64,000 bases of DNA from Paludibacteraceae bacterium (lineage in GTDB: Bacteria > Bacteroidota > Bacteroidia > Bacteroidales > Paludibacteraceae). Of the stretch, positions 24,168 through 30,506 are shown piece by piece. The stretch covers positions 89,976 to 153,975 of the forward strand of contig JAGBEJ010000006.1 of the NCBI GenBank assembly GCA_017937025.1. The letters are read 5' to 3'. Position 1 is the first letter of the stretch. Each line of letters opens with the position of its first letter. The notes beneath the pieces are model-generated. The model saw only the letters and a list, made by a program, of their open reading frames with translations, searched no databases and had not been told where the DNA came from. The translations under genes and the position numbers were made by a program.

Positions 24168-25457
24168 ATGCTGACGGAAAAGACATTGGAGAAATTGCGG
24201 ATACTCACGGAGTCGGCGAAGTACGATGTGTCGTGCTCGTCGAGCGGTACAGTGCGCAAAGGTCAGCAGGGCATGGTGGGCAACACTGTGGGCGGCGTGG
24301 GCATCTGCCACTCGTTTGCCGACGACGGCCGCTGCATCTCGCTGCTTAAGATTATGCTGACCAACTACTGCATGTACGACTGCGCCTACTGCATCAACCG
24401 CCGCTCCAACGACATACGCCGCGCCACGCTTTCTGTCTCCGAATTGGAGGAGATAACGATGGAGTTCTACCGCCGTAACTATATCGAGGGACTTTTCCTT
24501 TCGAGCGGAGTGGTGCGCAACCCCGACTACACGATGGAGCGCCTGACTGCCATAGTCCGCGACCTGCGCACAAAGCACCGCTTCAACGGCTACATCCACC
24601 TGAAGAGCATTCCTGGCGCGTCGCAGGAACTGTTGAGCGAGGCTGGACGCTATGCCGACCGTATGAGCGTGAACATAGAGATACCAAAGGAGGAATCCTT
24701 GAAAAAACTTGCGCCAGAGAAAGACCACAAGAGCGTGTTCCTGCCGATGAAGTTCATCCAGCAGGGCGTGTTGGAGAACAAGGAGGACCGCAAGAAATAC
24801 CGTTACGCGCCGCGTTTCGTGCCGGCTGGGCAATCGACGCAGATGATTGTGGGAGCCACGAGCGAGAGCGACCGTGACATACTGTCTATGTCGTCAATGC
24901 TTTATGCGCAACCGTCGTTGCGGCGTGTCTATTACTCTGGTTATGTGAGTGTTAATACTTATGACTCGCGCCTGCCTGTGTTGAAACAGCCGCCTTTGGT
25001 GCGCGAGAACCGCCTATATCAAGCCGATTGGCTGTTGCGTTTCTACCATTTTAAAGTTGACGAGATTGTGGACGACCAGCACGCCAACCTTGACCTCGAG
25101 ATAGACCCGAAACTCGCATGGGCGCTGCGCCATCCGGAGGCGTTCCCTGTTGACATAAACACGGCTGATTATGAGCAGTTGCTGCGTGTGCCAGGACTCG
25201 GCACCAAGTCCGCATGGCTCATTGTCAATTCGCGTCGGTTCAACCGCTTGACGTCGTACGACTTGAAGAAGATGGGCGTGGTGATGAAGAAGGCGAAATA
25301 CTTCATCACTTGCAAGGAACTGACCACGGCATTCGCGCAGCCTATTGTCGGCATCAATGAACTGAGCCCGGAGCGGTTGCGTCCGCTGCTTGTGTCTAAG
25401 ACAGAGCAGAAGCGCGCGGCGGAGGAGCAGCAACTCAAAATCGATTTGACGGAATGA
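24168..25457 (+). CDS. putative DNA modification/repair radical SAM protein (TIGR03916-like)
   Basis: A 429-residue radical SAM enzyme. The 4Fe-4S motif is CMYDCAYC (CxxxCxxC, about residue 66), in LLKIMLTNYCMYDCAYCINRR. A glycine-rich VGGVGICHSF segment precedes it. Near the C terminus is a helix-hairpin-helix DNA-binding motif (INTADYEQLLRVPGLGTKSA). This family is almost always encoded next to a DUF4130 protein, as here, with stop and start overlapping by 4 bases. The reaction is unknown; the pairing and the HhH suggest repair or modification of a DNA base. Confidence 0.88.
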   Translation: MLTEKTLEKLRILTESAKYDVSCSSSGTVRKGQQGMVGNTVGGVGICHSFADDGRCISLLKIMLTNYCMYDCAYCINRRSNDIRRATLSVSELEEITMEFYRRNYIEGLFLSSGVVRNPDYTMERLTAIVRDLRTKHRFNGYIHLKSIPGASQELLSEAGRYADRMSVNIEIPKEESLKKLAPEKDHKSVFLPMKFIQQGVLENKEDRKKYRYAPRFVPAGQSTQMIVGATSESDRDILSMSSMLYAQPSLRRVYYSGYVSVNTYDSRLPVLKQPPLVRENRLYQADWLLRFYHFKVDEIVDDQHANLDLEIDPKLAWALRHPEAFPVDINTADYEQLLRVPGLGTKSAWLIVNSRRFNRLTSYDLKKMGVVMKKAKYFITCKELTTAFAQPIVGINELSPERLRPLLVSKTEQKRAAEEQQLKIDLTE

Positions 25458-26227
25458 TAATATACACTTTCGACGGAACTATGGACGGACTGCTGACTGC
25501 GGTGTTCTATGCTTTCTCGTTCAAGGAGCAGCCTGAGGCGTTGCTCGCCGAGGGCGATGAGATGCCGTTGTTCTGCGAGCGTGTCTATCGTGTGGCGACA
25601 GATGAGGAAAAGGCTCGCCGCGTGTGGGCAGGGCTGGAGAAGAAACTGTCGAGAGAGGCGATGAGGCTGATTTCCGTCAGCTGGCTGTCGGAGTTGAGGG
25701 AGGTGAATGCGCCGTTGTTCCGTTACATCTGCAAGGTGTTCCGTCTGGGCGACATATCACGCAACTTCGCCGACAACGATGTGCTCGCCGTGACCAATAT
25801 CGCGCGCAAAGTGCTGCATGAGCAGCTGCGCATGAAGCAGTTTATCCGCTTTCAGAAAGCTAATGACGGGACATATCTCGCCGTCGTTTCGCCCGACCAT
25901 AATGTGCTGCCGCTCATCATCGACCATTTCCAGGACCGATTCAACGACCAGCCTTGGCTCATCTACGATGCCAAACGGCATTATGGCTACCATTACGACG
26001 GCGCGTCCGATGCCGTGCGCATAACGTTCGAGGATGAGGCTTCCGTGCCGTTCTGCCTTGCCGACGGCAAACTCAACGACGACGTCCTCAGCAGCGACGA
26101 CCGTCTGATGCAGGACCTTTGGCGCACATACTTCAAGGCCATTTGCATCCGCGAGCGCATGAATCCACGCAAGCAGCTCAACGACATGCCTCGCCGCTAC
26201 TGGAAATACATGACGGAAAAGCAATAA
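25454..26227 (+). CDS. DUF4130 / TIGR03915 family putative DNA repair protein
   Basis: A 257-residue partner of the preceding radical SAM gene. It starts IIYTFDGTMDGLLTAVFYAF, typical of the family, and has a DUF4130 region (RFQKANDGTYLAVVSPDHNVLPLIIDHFQDRF), WLIYDAKRHYGYHYD, and a C terminus RKQLNDMPRRYWKYMTEKQ. Its start overlaps the upstream stop (ATGA). The last 23 bases (26205-26227) recur at 30429-30451 with synonymous changes, so the original 3' end was probably displaced when the downstream island entered. The product is unchanged by this. Confidence 0.88.
   Translation: MIIYTFDGTMDGLLTAVFYAFSFKEQPEALLAEGDEMPLFCERVYRVATDEEKARRVWAGLEKKLSREAMRLISVSWLSELREVNAPLFRYICKVFRLGDISRNFADNDVLAVTNIARKVLHEQLRMKQFIRFQKANDGTYLAVVSPDHNVLPLIIDHFQDRFNDQPWLIYDAKRHYGYHYDGASDAVRITFEDEASVPFCLADGKLNDDVLSSDDRLMQDLWRTYFKAICIRERMNPRKQLNDMPRRYWKYMTEKQ
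26205..26227 (+). repeat. left copy of island-boundary repeat (att-like)
   Basis: This 23-base word, the end of the DUF4130 gene including its stop, matches 30429-30451 at 21 of 23 positions. The two differences (GAA/GAG and CAA/CAG) are synonymous when both are read in the gene's frame. This copy has the A-ending codons. Confidence 0.7.
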
Positions 26228-26342
26228 TAGCATATAAGAATATGAAATTATGATGTCAATCTTTTTCTTGCTTACTTCGACATCGTCACCCTCCACCATA
26301 AGTTGGTGCAGTCTTCTGTGTAATCTAAGAATATAAAAATCG

Positions 26343-26350
26343 TATCTTTG
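26343..26350 (+). promoter_or_regulatory. -7 promoter box upstream of the 6S-like RNA
   Basis: TATCTTTG fits TAnnTTTG. Predicted transcription would begin near 26357, about 80 bases before the structured RNA and 195 bases before its terminator. Confidence 0.55.
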
Positions 26351-26435
26351 TCACAAAATCTTAAAATAACAACAAGAGGATAGATATTTCAAATTAAAGA
26401 CATCATATAATAATAGAGCTTGCACTCTTATTCTT

Positions 26436-26552
26436 GCTTTGCAAATCCGCCAAATTTATTAAGTACCAAGAATAGGCAGCGATGAGTTCACGCATAGGGC
26501 GTGAGCTGTTCGTGTTTATTCGGTACTCGATTCTTGGCGGAATCTGCAAAGC
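26436..26552 (+). ncRNA. long-hairpin structured RNA, 6S-like (6S-Flavo candidate)
   Basis: The segment folds into one long rod. The outer stem is 26436-26443 with 26545-26552; next is CCGCCAA with TTGGCGG (26447-26453 / 26534-26540). An A/T-rich internal bubble follows (ATTTATTA opposite CGATTC). Then AGTACC pairs with GGTACT, GAATAGGCA with TGTTTATTC (two G-T pairs), and AGTTCACGC with GCGTGAGCT closes a five-base loop. A rod with one large central bubble is the layout of 6S RNA, which mimics an open promoter and binds RNA polymerase. It has its own promoter box upstream and a terminator downstream, and no reading frame. It could instead be an RNA specific to the island. Confidence 0.6.
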
Positions 26553-26588
26553 GGATAAGCAGTCAACGGACAGTTCCGCTTTTTTTTA
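26551..26588 (+). terminator. terminator of the 6S-like RNA
   Basis: GCGGA (26551-26555) pairs with TCCGC (26575-26579), followed by nine T residues. It shares its first bases with the outer stem of the RNA. Confidence 0.65.
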
Positions 26589-26643
26589 TGTATATAGGTA
26601 ATCTTCTTATACATAATTGTAGCAAATAATAATAGGTAGATGT

Positions 26644-26686
26644 GTAGAGAAATATTCAACAGAATTGTAGGGATAATATCTACATG
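26644..26686 (+). repeat. 43-base repeat, copy 1 (putative operator)
   Basis: This 43-base element is repeated at 26983-27025 with roughly 75-80% identity and no gaps. Both copies share GTAGA-x-AAATATTCAACA and end in a TGTAGG/CCTACA-type inverted repeat (TGTAG with CTACA here). Copy 1 lies 92 bases before the HTH gene. Confidence 0.65.
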
Positions 26687-26778
26687 TATGGAGTGGAGTT
26701 GTTGAGTATTTTAGGGATTTTTGCAACTAGAGAAGATTTGGAAACAGACTATGTTGAATGTACTAAACAGTTGTTTTT

Positions 26779-27009
26779 ATGCACATAGGTAAGGAGATTC
26801 ATCAAGAGTTAAAACGTCAGGGACGCACGGTAGTCTGGTTTGCGGAGCACATGTGCTGCGACCGCAGCACTGCGTATGAGATATTTAAGAAGGAGACTAT
26901 TGACACTGGTCAACTAATAAGAATAAGTCGCTTATTGAAGAAAAATTTCTTGGAGAGTTTGATGAAGGAGATAGATAGTGATGTAGAAAAATATTCAACA
27001 AATATGTAG
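26779..27009 (+). CDS. small XRE-like HTH regulator
   Basis: A 76-residue DNA-binding protein: IGKEIHQELKRQGRTVVWFAEHM, then CDRSTAYEIFKKETIDTGQLIRIS, the usual helix-turn-helix core of small Bacteroidota XRE-like proteins. A 43-base repeat precedes it, and the second copy overlaps its last codons and runs toward the precursor-peptide gene. It is therefore the natural candidate to bind those repeats and control the RiPP cluster. The Cys-Cys pair in HMCCDRS could be a sensor but this is speculation. Confidence 0.75.
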   Translation: MHIGKEIHQELKRQGRTVVWFAEHMCCDRSTAYEIFKKETIDTGQLIRISRLLKKNFLESLMKEIDSDVEKYSTNM

Positions 27010-27025
27010 GAAACTTTCCTACATG
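26983..27025 (+). repeat. 43-base repeat, copy 2 (putative operator of the precursor gene)
   Basis: The second copy overlaps the 3' end of the HTH gene. It contains the inverted repeat TGTAGG-N7-CCTACA and ends 6 bases before a TTTG that can serve as the -33 element of the precursor promoter, the usual position for an activator site. Confidence 0.65.
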
Positions 27026-27031
27026 CTTTAC

Positions 27032-27062
27032 TTTGACTAAAATGATAAAATGCAAAACTTTG
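27032..27062 (+). promoter_or_regulatory. candidate promoter of the precursor peptide
   Basis: TTTG at 27032-27035, a 19-base spacer and AAACTTTG at 27055-27062 (one mismatch to TAnnTTTG) give a -33/-7 pair with correct spacing. The leader to the ATG at 27138 would be about 70 bases. Confidence 0.45.
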
Positions 27063-27137
27063 CGATATACAAAAAAGAGAATAATGCCGAACACTCTAAA
27101 CCCAAGGTAGGCGATAACAATTAATTGTTTTACAACT

Positions 27138-27281
27138 ATGAAAAAAATCATTGCAAAGCTCTTCGGAGTTTACGCTGGTGTTAAGAACATCAACGGCAGA
27201 AAATCAAGTGGCGTTGAAGATTCGGGTGGTTTCAAGCATTGGGCTTATTATAATCCCAATGGCTATGATAATGTTAATTGA
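27138..27281 (+). CDS. RiPP precursor peptide, lasso-like
   Basis: A 47-codon gene. The leader begins MKKIIAKLFGVYAGVKNIN. Gly20 is the only plausible Gly/Ser core start with an acid at the lasso ring position (Glu27 = core 8, Asp28 = core 9). The core would then be 28 residues: GRKSSGVED as the ring segment, followed by a tail rich in Trp/Tyr/Phe (F32, W35, Y37, Y38, Y43) that could act as plugs. Against this, there is no Thr at leader position -2 and no YxxPxL leader motif. A Gly30-Gly31 pair offers another cleavage site. It lies just upstream of lasso-type B2 and cyclase genes and is followed by a hairpin terminator. Confidence 0.75.
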   Translation: MKKIIAKLFGVYAGVKNINGRKSSGVEDSGGFKHWAYYNPNGYDNVN

Positions 27282-27294
27282 TTTATTAAAAAAC

Positions 27295-27321
27295 AAAAAG
27301 AGGCTTCGGCCTCTTTTTTTT
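27295..27321 (+). terminator. UUCG-loop terminator between precursor and processing genes
   Basis: A perfect 10-bp stem (AAAAAGAGGC with GCCTCTTTTT) with a TTCG loop and three more T residues. The next start codon is 4 bases after the T-run, so it should limit expression of the enzymes relative to the precursor. Confidence 0.9.
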
Positions 27322-27324
27322 GCT

Positions 27325-27867
27325 ATGATAAAAAAGATAACAGCTATTTATAATAAACGAAACTATTCTTTCAATAAGTGGATTGGGTGTATGATAGAGA
27401 AGAATGGTGTTGCAACTTCCTTGGTGCCATGCTTTTTAAAGCCACAAGAGTATAATGCAGTTGTCAATCCTTTGATTGCAGTTGAACAGCCTCCATATAG
27501 AGTCCTGCATTCTAATATTAGTAATGTTGTCAGGGTATATGCTAAAATATTGACGTGGTTAAGCCGTCATTCTTTTATGGGGGCGTATGTGTTTAGCAAA
27601 CTGCTATCCCCACGTTATGAAGATGCTCAGGAGGCTGTCGCTGTTTATTATAGAATTATTCCAGGCGAACAACAGCGTAAACTTTGCCTTGCAAGAATGT
27701 TGTTTGCTTCTTCCATGTCTAAACGATTTAAGAAGCACGGCATTGGCGTGATAGGTGCTTTTTTACCTTCCAGACAAATGCATGCTTGGGTTATGGAAGA
27801 TGGACGCCCTGCCGATAGATGGGATAATGAATGGATATGTTATCAACCAGTAGCGGTAATTGAATGA
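27325..27867 (+). CDS. lasso peptide biosynthesis B2-type leader peptidase
   Basis: A 180-residue transglutaminase-like protease of the McjB C-terminal (B2) family, which cuts the leader from a lasso precursor. The catalytic Cys is C121 in RKLCLARMLF, the His is H153 in RQMHAWVMEDG, and the Asp is D164 or D167 in RPADRWDNEW. The Cys-His distance of 32 equals that of McjB. VIGAFLPSR before the His is also family-like. The N-terminal 80 residues do not clearly show an RRE fold. The frame is open upstream to 27151, but that part is a shadow of the precursor and hairpin. Its last 4 bases overlap the cyclase gene. Confidence 0.85.
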   Translation: MIKKITAIYNKRNYSFNKWIGCMIEKNGVATSLVPCFLKPQEYNAVVNPLIAVEQPPYRVLHSNISNVVRVYAKILTWLSRHSFMGAYVFSKLLSPRYEDAQEAVAVYYRIIPGEQQRKLCLARMLFASSMSKRFKKHGIGVIGAFLPSRQMHAWVMEDGRPADRWDNEWICYQPVAVIE

Positions 27868-29018
27868 GAAATATTACAAATGAGTTGCTAAAACAGCCGT
27901 CACTGTCTTTTTTCGATAAAAGAAGAGGGACTGTCATTCCGGATATTTGCGATGAGATAAGGAATGGTCTATGGCGAGATTATAATGTCGATGTAGCTTT
28001 GGCTAACGAGAAAATAGATGCAACAAGAGTTCTTGACATGAGTTCAGAGTTTGCGGATTATATTCCGCTGAAAGATGGTGTTGTGTGGAATTCTGAAATC
28101 AATTGTTTTGAGGAACAAAAATATGTGCCTCATATTGTCGAAGGTATGAACTACGACAAGTTCCTTGCCCTATGTGATGAATATTTTGCGCCATACAAGG
28201 ATAAGAAAATAGCGGTTCATCTTAGTGGAGGTTTAGATAGTAGCATAATTATTTGCATACTGAAAGAACTCAACATTCCATTCAGTCTATTTGGATTAGT
28301 GACAGATAGATTTGAATTTCGTACAGAGCGAAGAATTCAGAATATATTGGCGGAGTATGGCGTTGAAACAGTATTTGTTAATTTGGAGGAATATCCCCAT
28401 TATGGAGACCTTGACGGATTCCCAGCACTGCAAATGCCAAATGATTTTATCAAGTGTATTGCACCGTCAAGAAAAATGGTTTCTGAAATGAAACAATGTG
28501 GAGTAGACGTGGTTTTTGGAGGGCAAGGTGGAGATTCGCTTTTTGTTGATTCTATTCCATTGGGACTTGATGGTGTGAGTTTTAATATACCTAATGAGTT
28601 TGATGTTAATGTAGAAAATGAAATGCATTATGTTCCCAATGGCATGGAATTGAAGTCTTTCTATGCTGACAAAAGGATAATTGATGCCATCTGCACTTTG
28701 CGCCAAGGGCAAAGGATAGATTCGCCTAAGTGGTGGGCAAGAAAGTTCTTCAAAGGCATATTGCCAAGGGAATTGTCTGACTATTGCTATACTGCTGACT
28801 TTTTTGGACTCTCCATGAGTGGATTGGAAGCAGCTAAACCTACTATCAAGACTTTGTTTGAAGAGGCTCACGATTTGCTTGAGCATCCAGCATTCTCTCC
28901 AAAGGCAACAAAGGAAATGTTAGAGACCGATGTGTTCAGTTTTGATTATCACAGCTATTGTGACTTTTGTTGCCGAATTTCCATTGCTGCGTGGGTAACG
29001 GCTTTATTTAGAAAGTAA
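27864..29018 (+). CDS. asparagine-synthetase-like lasso cyclase, short form
   Basis: A 384-residue protein with an AsnB/McjC-type ATP-pyrophosphatase domain: the PP-loop SGGLDSS at 121-127 in IAVHLSGGLDSSIIICIL, and GGQGGDSLF at 219-227, the second ATP/Mg motif. In lasso pathways this domain adenylates the side-chain acid and closes the ring with the core N terminus. Lasso cyclases usually have 500 or more residues with an N-terminal amidotransferase-like domain. Here only about 100 residues precede the synthetase domain, with no Cys2 nucleophile. It overlaps the B2 gene by ATGA, so the two are translationally coupled. Confidence 0.85.
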   Translation: MRNITNELLKQPSLSFFDKRRGTVIPDICDEIRNGLWRDYNVDVALANEKIDATRVLDMSSEFADYIPLKDGVVWNSEINCFEEQKYVPHIVEGMNYDKFLALCDEYFAPYKDKKIAVHLSGGLDSSIIICILKELNIPFSLFGLVTDRFEFRTERRIQNILAEYGVETVFVNLEEYPHYGDLDGFPALQMPNDFIKCIAPSRKMVSEMKQCGVDVVFGGQGGDSLFVDSIPLGLDGVSFNIPNEFDVNVENEMHYVPNGMELKSFYADKRIIDAICTLRQGQRIDSPKWWARKFFKGILPRELSDYCYTADFFGLSMSGLEAAKPTIKTLFEEAHDLLEHPAFSPKATKEMLETDVFSFDYHSYCDFCCRISIAAWVTALFRK

Positions 29019-29022
29019 CATT

Positions 29023-29079
29023 ATGAATAATCAAGTAATAGCAACTGCTGTTATTGGCATTTTGTCTATGTCTAATTAG
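29023..29079 (+). CDS. 18-codon hydrophobic micro-ORF
   Basis: An ATG 4 bases after the cyclase stop opens an 18-residue frame (MNNQVIATAVIGILSMSN) that ends 13 bases before the ATP-grasp start. It could be a translational bridge or a remnant. Coding status is unproven. Confidence 0.25.
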   Translation: MNNQVIATAVIGILSMSN

Positions 29080-29092
29080 AAGATAATTGACC

Positions 29093-29830
29093 ATGAAATA
29101 TCAAATCGTATATGCACGTGAACCACAAATGGGTGACACGTATATGAAGGCATTTGAAACAGATATTGATGCTCAAATAAAAGCTGGATTTGCAGTAGGT
29201 TTAGACCCGTCGCCAGAGGCTGAGCATCTTATTCTGCGTTCATACAGCATTAGAGAGGAATGTAAATACCCCCAAGATTCTCGTTTTATCAACAATTGGC
29301 AAGCCAATGCCAATTGCTTGTTCATGGATTTGTATTATCCTCTTATCTCTGACCTCACTATCCCAACTTTCTTTGTTGATAAGTTGGAGGAAACTGTGAT
29401 ATCTAAAATCAAAGATTTAGGTTGGGAGAAGGCTTTTATCAAAGGTAGAGTTCATGCATTGGATAATATAGAGGCGGGACTTTGTGTTTGGCCCAATTAT
29501 TCAATCTCGGAGATAAGCGACAACTATAAGAAGTACCATTATGATGAACCTCCTTTTGCCGTCAGACAGTTCTATGACCCTGAAAAATTGTTTTACTACG
29601 AAAGATATTGGGTTATGAACGGCAAGGTTTTTATAAAGAGTGGCATTATTCCTGATATTGTAAAGGAAGCAGCAGAAAGACTTAAAGCTACTGGCAGTAA
29701 ATATTTCACGATTGATGCTACTGATGAAGTTATCATGGAGGTGAATCCAGGTGAGTCTTCCGATAGATTTGGAGAAAATCCACCTGAGTTATTTGCCGAG
29801 TGGTTTAAACAAGCATTTCTTGATGATTAA
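29093..29830 (+). CDS. R2K-type ATP-grasp enzyme
   Basis: A protein of about 245 residues of the ATP-grasp R2K clade. Signatures are YSIREECKYPQDSRFINNW, AFIKGRVHALD (ATP-binding Lys), FAVRQFYDPEKLFYYERYWV and FTIDATDEVIMEVNPGESS (metal-binding Asp/Glu/Asn). ATP-grasp enzymes make acyl-phosphate intermediates and form amide, ester or peptide bonds. In this cluster it could tailor the precursor, for example by adding an amino acid or a second crosslink; this is inference. I take the ATG at 29093; a TTG at 29087 is also in frame. It lies 6 bases from the membrane-protein gene. Confidence 0.75.
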   Translation: MKYQIVYAREPQMGDTYMKAFETDIDAQIKAGFAVGLDPSPEAEHLILRSYSIREECKYPQDSRFINNWQANANCLFMDLYYPLISDLTIPTFFVDKLEETVISKIKDLGWEKAFIKGRVHALDNIEAGLCVWPNYSISEISDNYKKYHYDEPPFAVRQFYDPEKLFYYERYWVMNGKVFIKSGIIPDIVKEAAERLKATGSKYFTIDATDEVIMEVNPGESSDRFGENPPELFAEWFKQAFLDD

Positions 29831-29836
29831 AAGCAG

Positions 29837-30430
29837 ATGAAGTACATTGATGAAATCAATTCTCTCCCTTCTTTATACAAAGTTGAATTGTCTGCATGTT
29901 TTATTACGGATATATTGGCAGCACTGACTTATGCATCAACTACTAAAATTATGATTGAAGGAATCGATGAGGATGTATTGTCTTGGCGTATGATAATATC
30001 GGCTTTGCTTGGGGTGTTCATTGGTGGAGCGTATATTGCTAATAAGAACAAGATTTTTAAGCACTTCCAAATAATTAATGTTACCGAGATTGTTCTATAT
30101 GGTTTGCTTATAGCATATCTTGAAATAACGTGGAATTTTAATGTTTATTTCTTGGTAGCTGCGGTTGTTGGAGCGTTTGTTGGCAATTTTGTTGTAAATG
30201 GAAATATGATGCTGCATGAAAAGATAACTGATGATGAGAACGCAAGAGTCAATTTTAGATTGTTACAAAACATAACGTCTCGAATAAGCACATTGGCGGG
30301 TGCTGGTGCTGCATTGTTTGTCGATTTTGAAATCAGAACATTGTTTATTGTGATGTTCTTCGGAATGACATTAGACAATATAATGATGTTCTATGTTTAC
30401 AACAAACTTCCTGACGATAAGAAAATGTAA
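29837..30430 (+). CDS. six-helix membrane protein of the RiPP cluster
   Basis: A 197-residue protein with six predicted helices: ACFITDILAALTYASTTKI, MIISALLGVFIGGAYIA, NVTEIVLYGLLIAYLEI, VYFLVAAVVGAFVGNFVV, ISTLAGAGAALFV and TLFIVMFFGMTLDNIMMFYV. The loop EKITDDENARVNFRLLQNITSR resembles an MFS-type cytoplasmic loop, so it may be a half-size MFS-like transporter. Lasso clusters usually have an ABC exporter; none is here, so export or self-protection is a reasonable guess. Its stop codon overlaps the right boundary repeat of the island. Confidence 0.6.
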   Translation: MKYIDEINSLPSLYKVELSACFITDILAALTYASTTKIMIEGIDEDVLSWRMIISALLGVFIGGAYIANKNKIFKHFQIINVTEIVLYGLLIAYLEITWNFNVYFLVAAVVGAFVGNFVVNGNMMLHEKITDDENARVNFRLLQNITSRISTLAGAGAALFVDFEIRTLFIVMFFGMTLDNIMMFYVYNKLPDDKKM

Positions 30431-30451
30431 TACATGACGGAGAAGCAGTAA
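30429..30451 (+). repeat. right copy of island-boundary repeat (att-like)
   Basis: The counterpart of 26205-26227. Read in the DUF4130 frame it still encodes YMTEKQ-stop, now with GAG and CAG codons like the chromosomal genes, and leads straight into a terminator. It looks like the original host gene end. Confidence 0.7.
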
Positions 30452-30453
30452 AC

Positions 30454-30486
30454 AAAAAAAACGGAGACGCAATTGCGCCTCCGTTT
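30454..30486. terminator. bidirectional terminator between the island and tkt
   Basis: A stem AACGGAG(A)CGC with GCG(C)CTCCGTT around an AATT loop, with an A-run on one side and a T-run on the other, between genes converging here. Confidence 0.85.
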
Positions 30487-30506
30487 TTCTTTTATGTCGT
30501 ATTTTC

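Noticed and set aside
27151..27324. Upstream extension of the B2 leader-peptidase frame
   Set aside because: It overlaps the precursor peptide gene out of frame and runs through the terminator hairpin; the ATG at 27325 gives a normal B2 protein.
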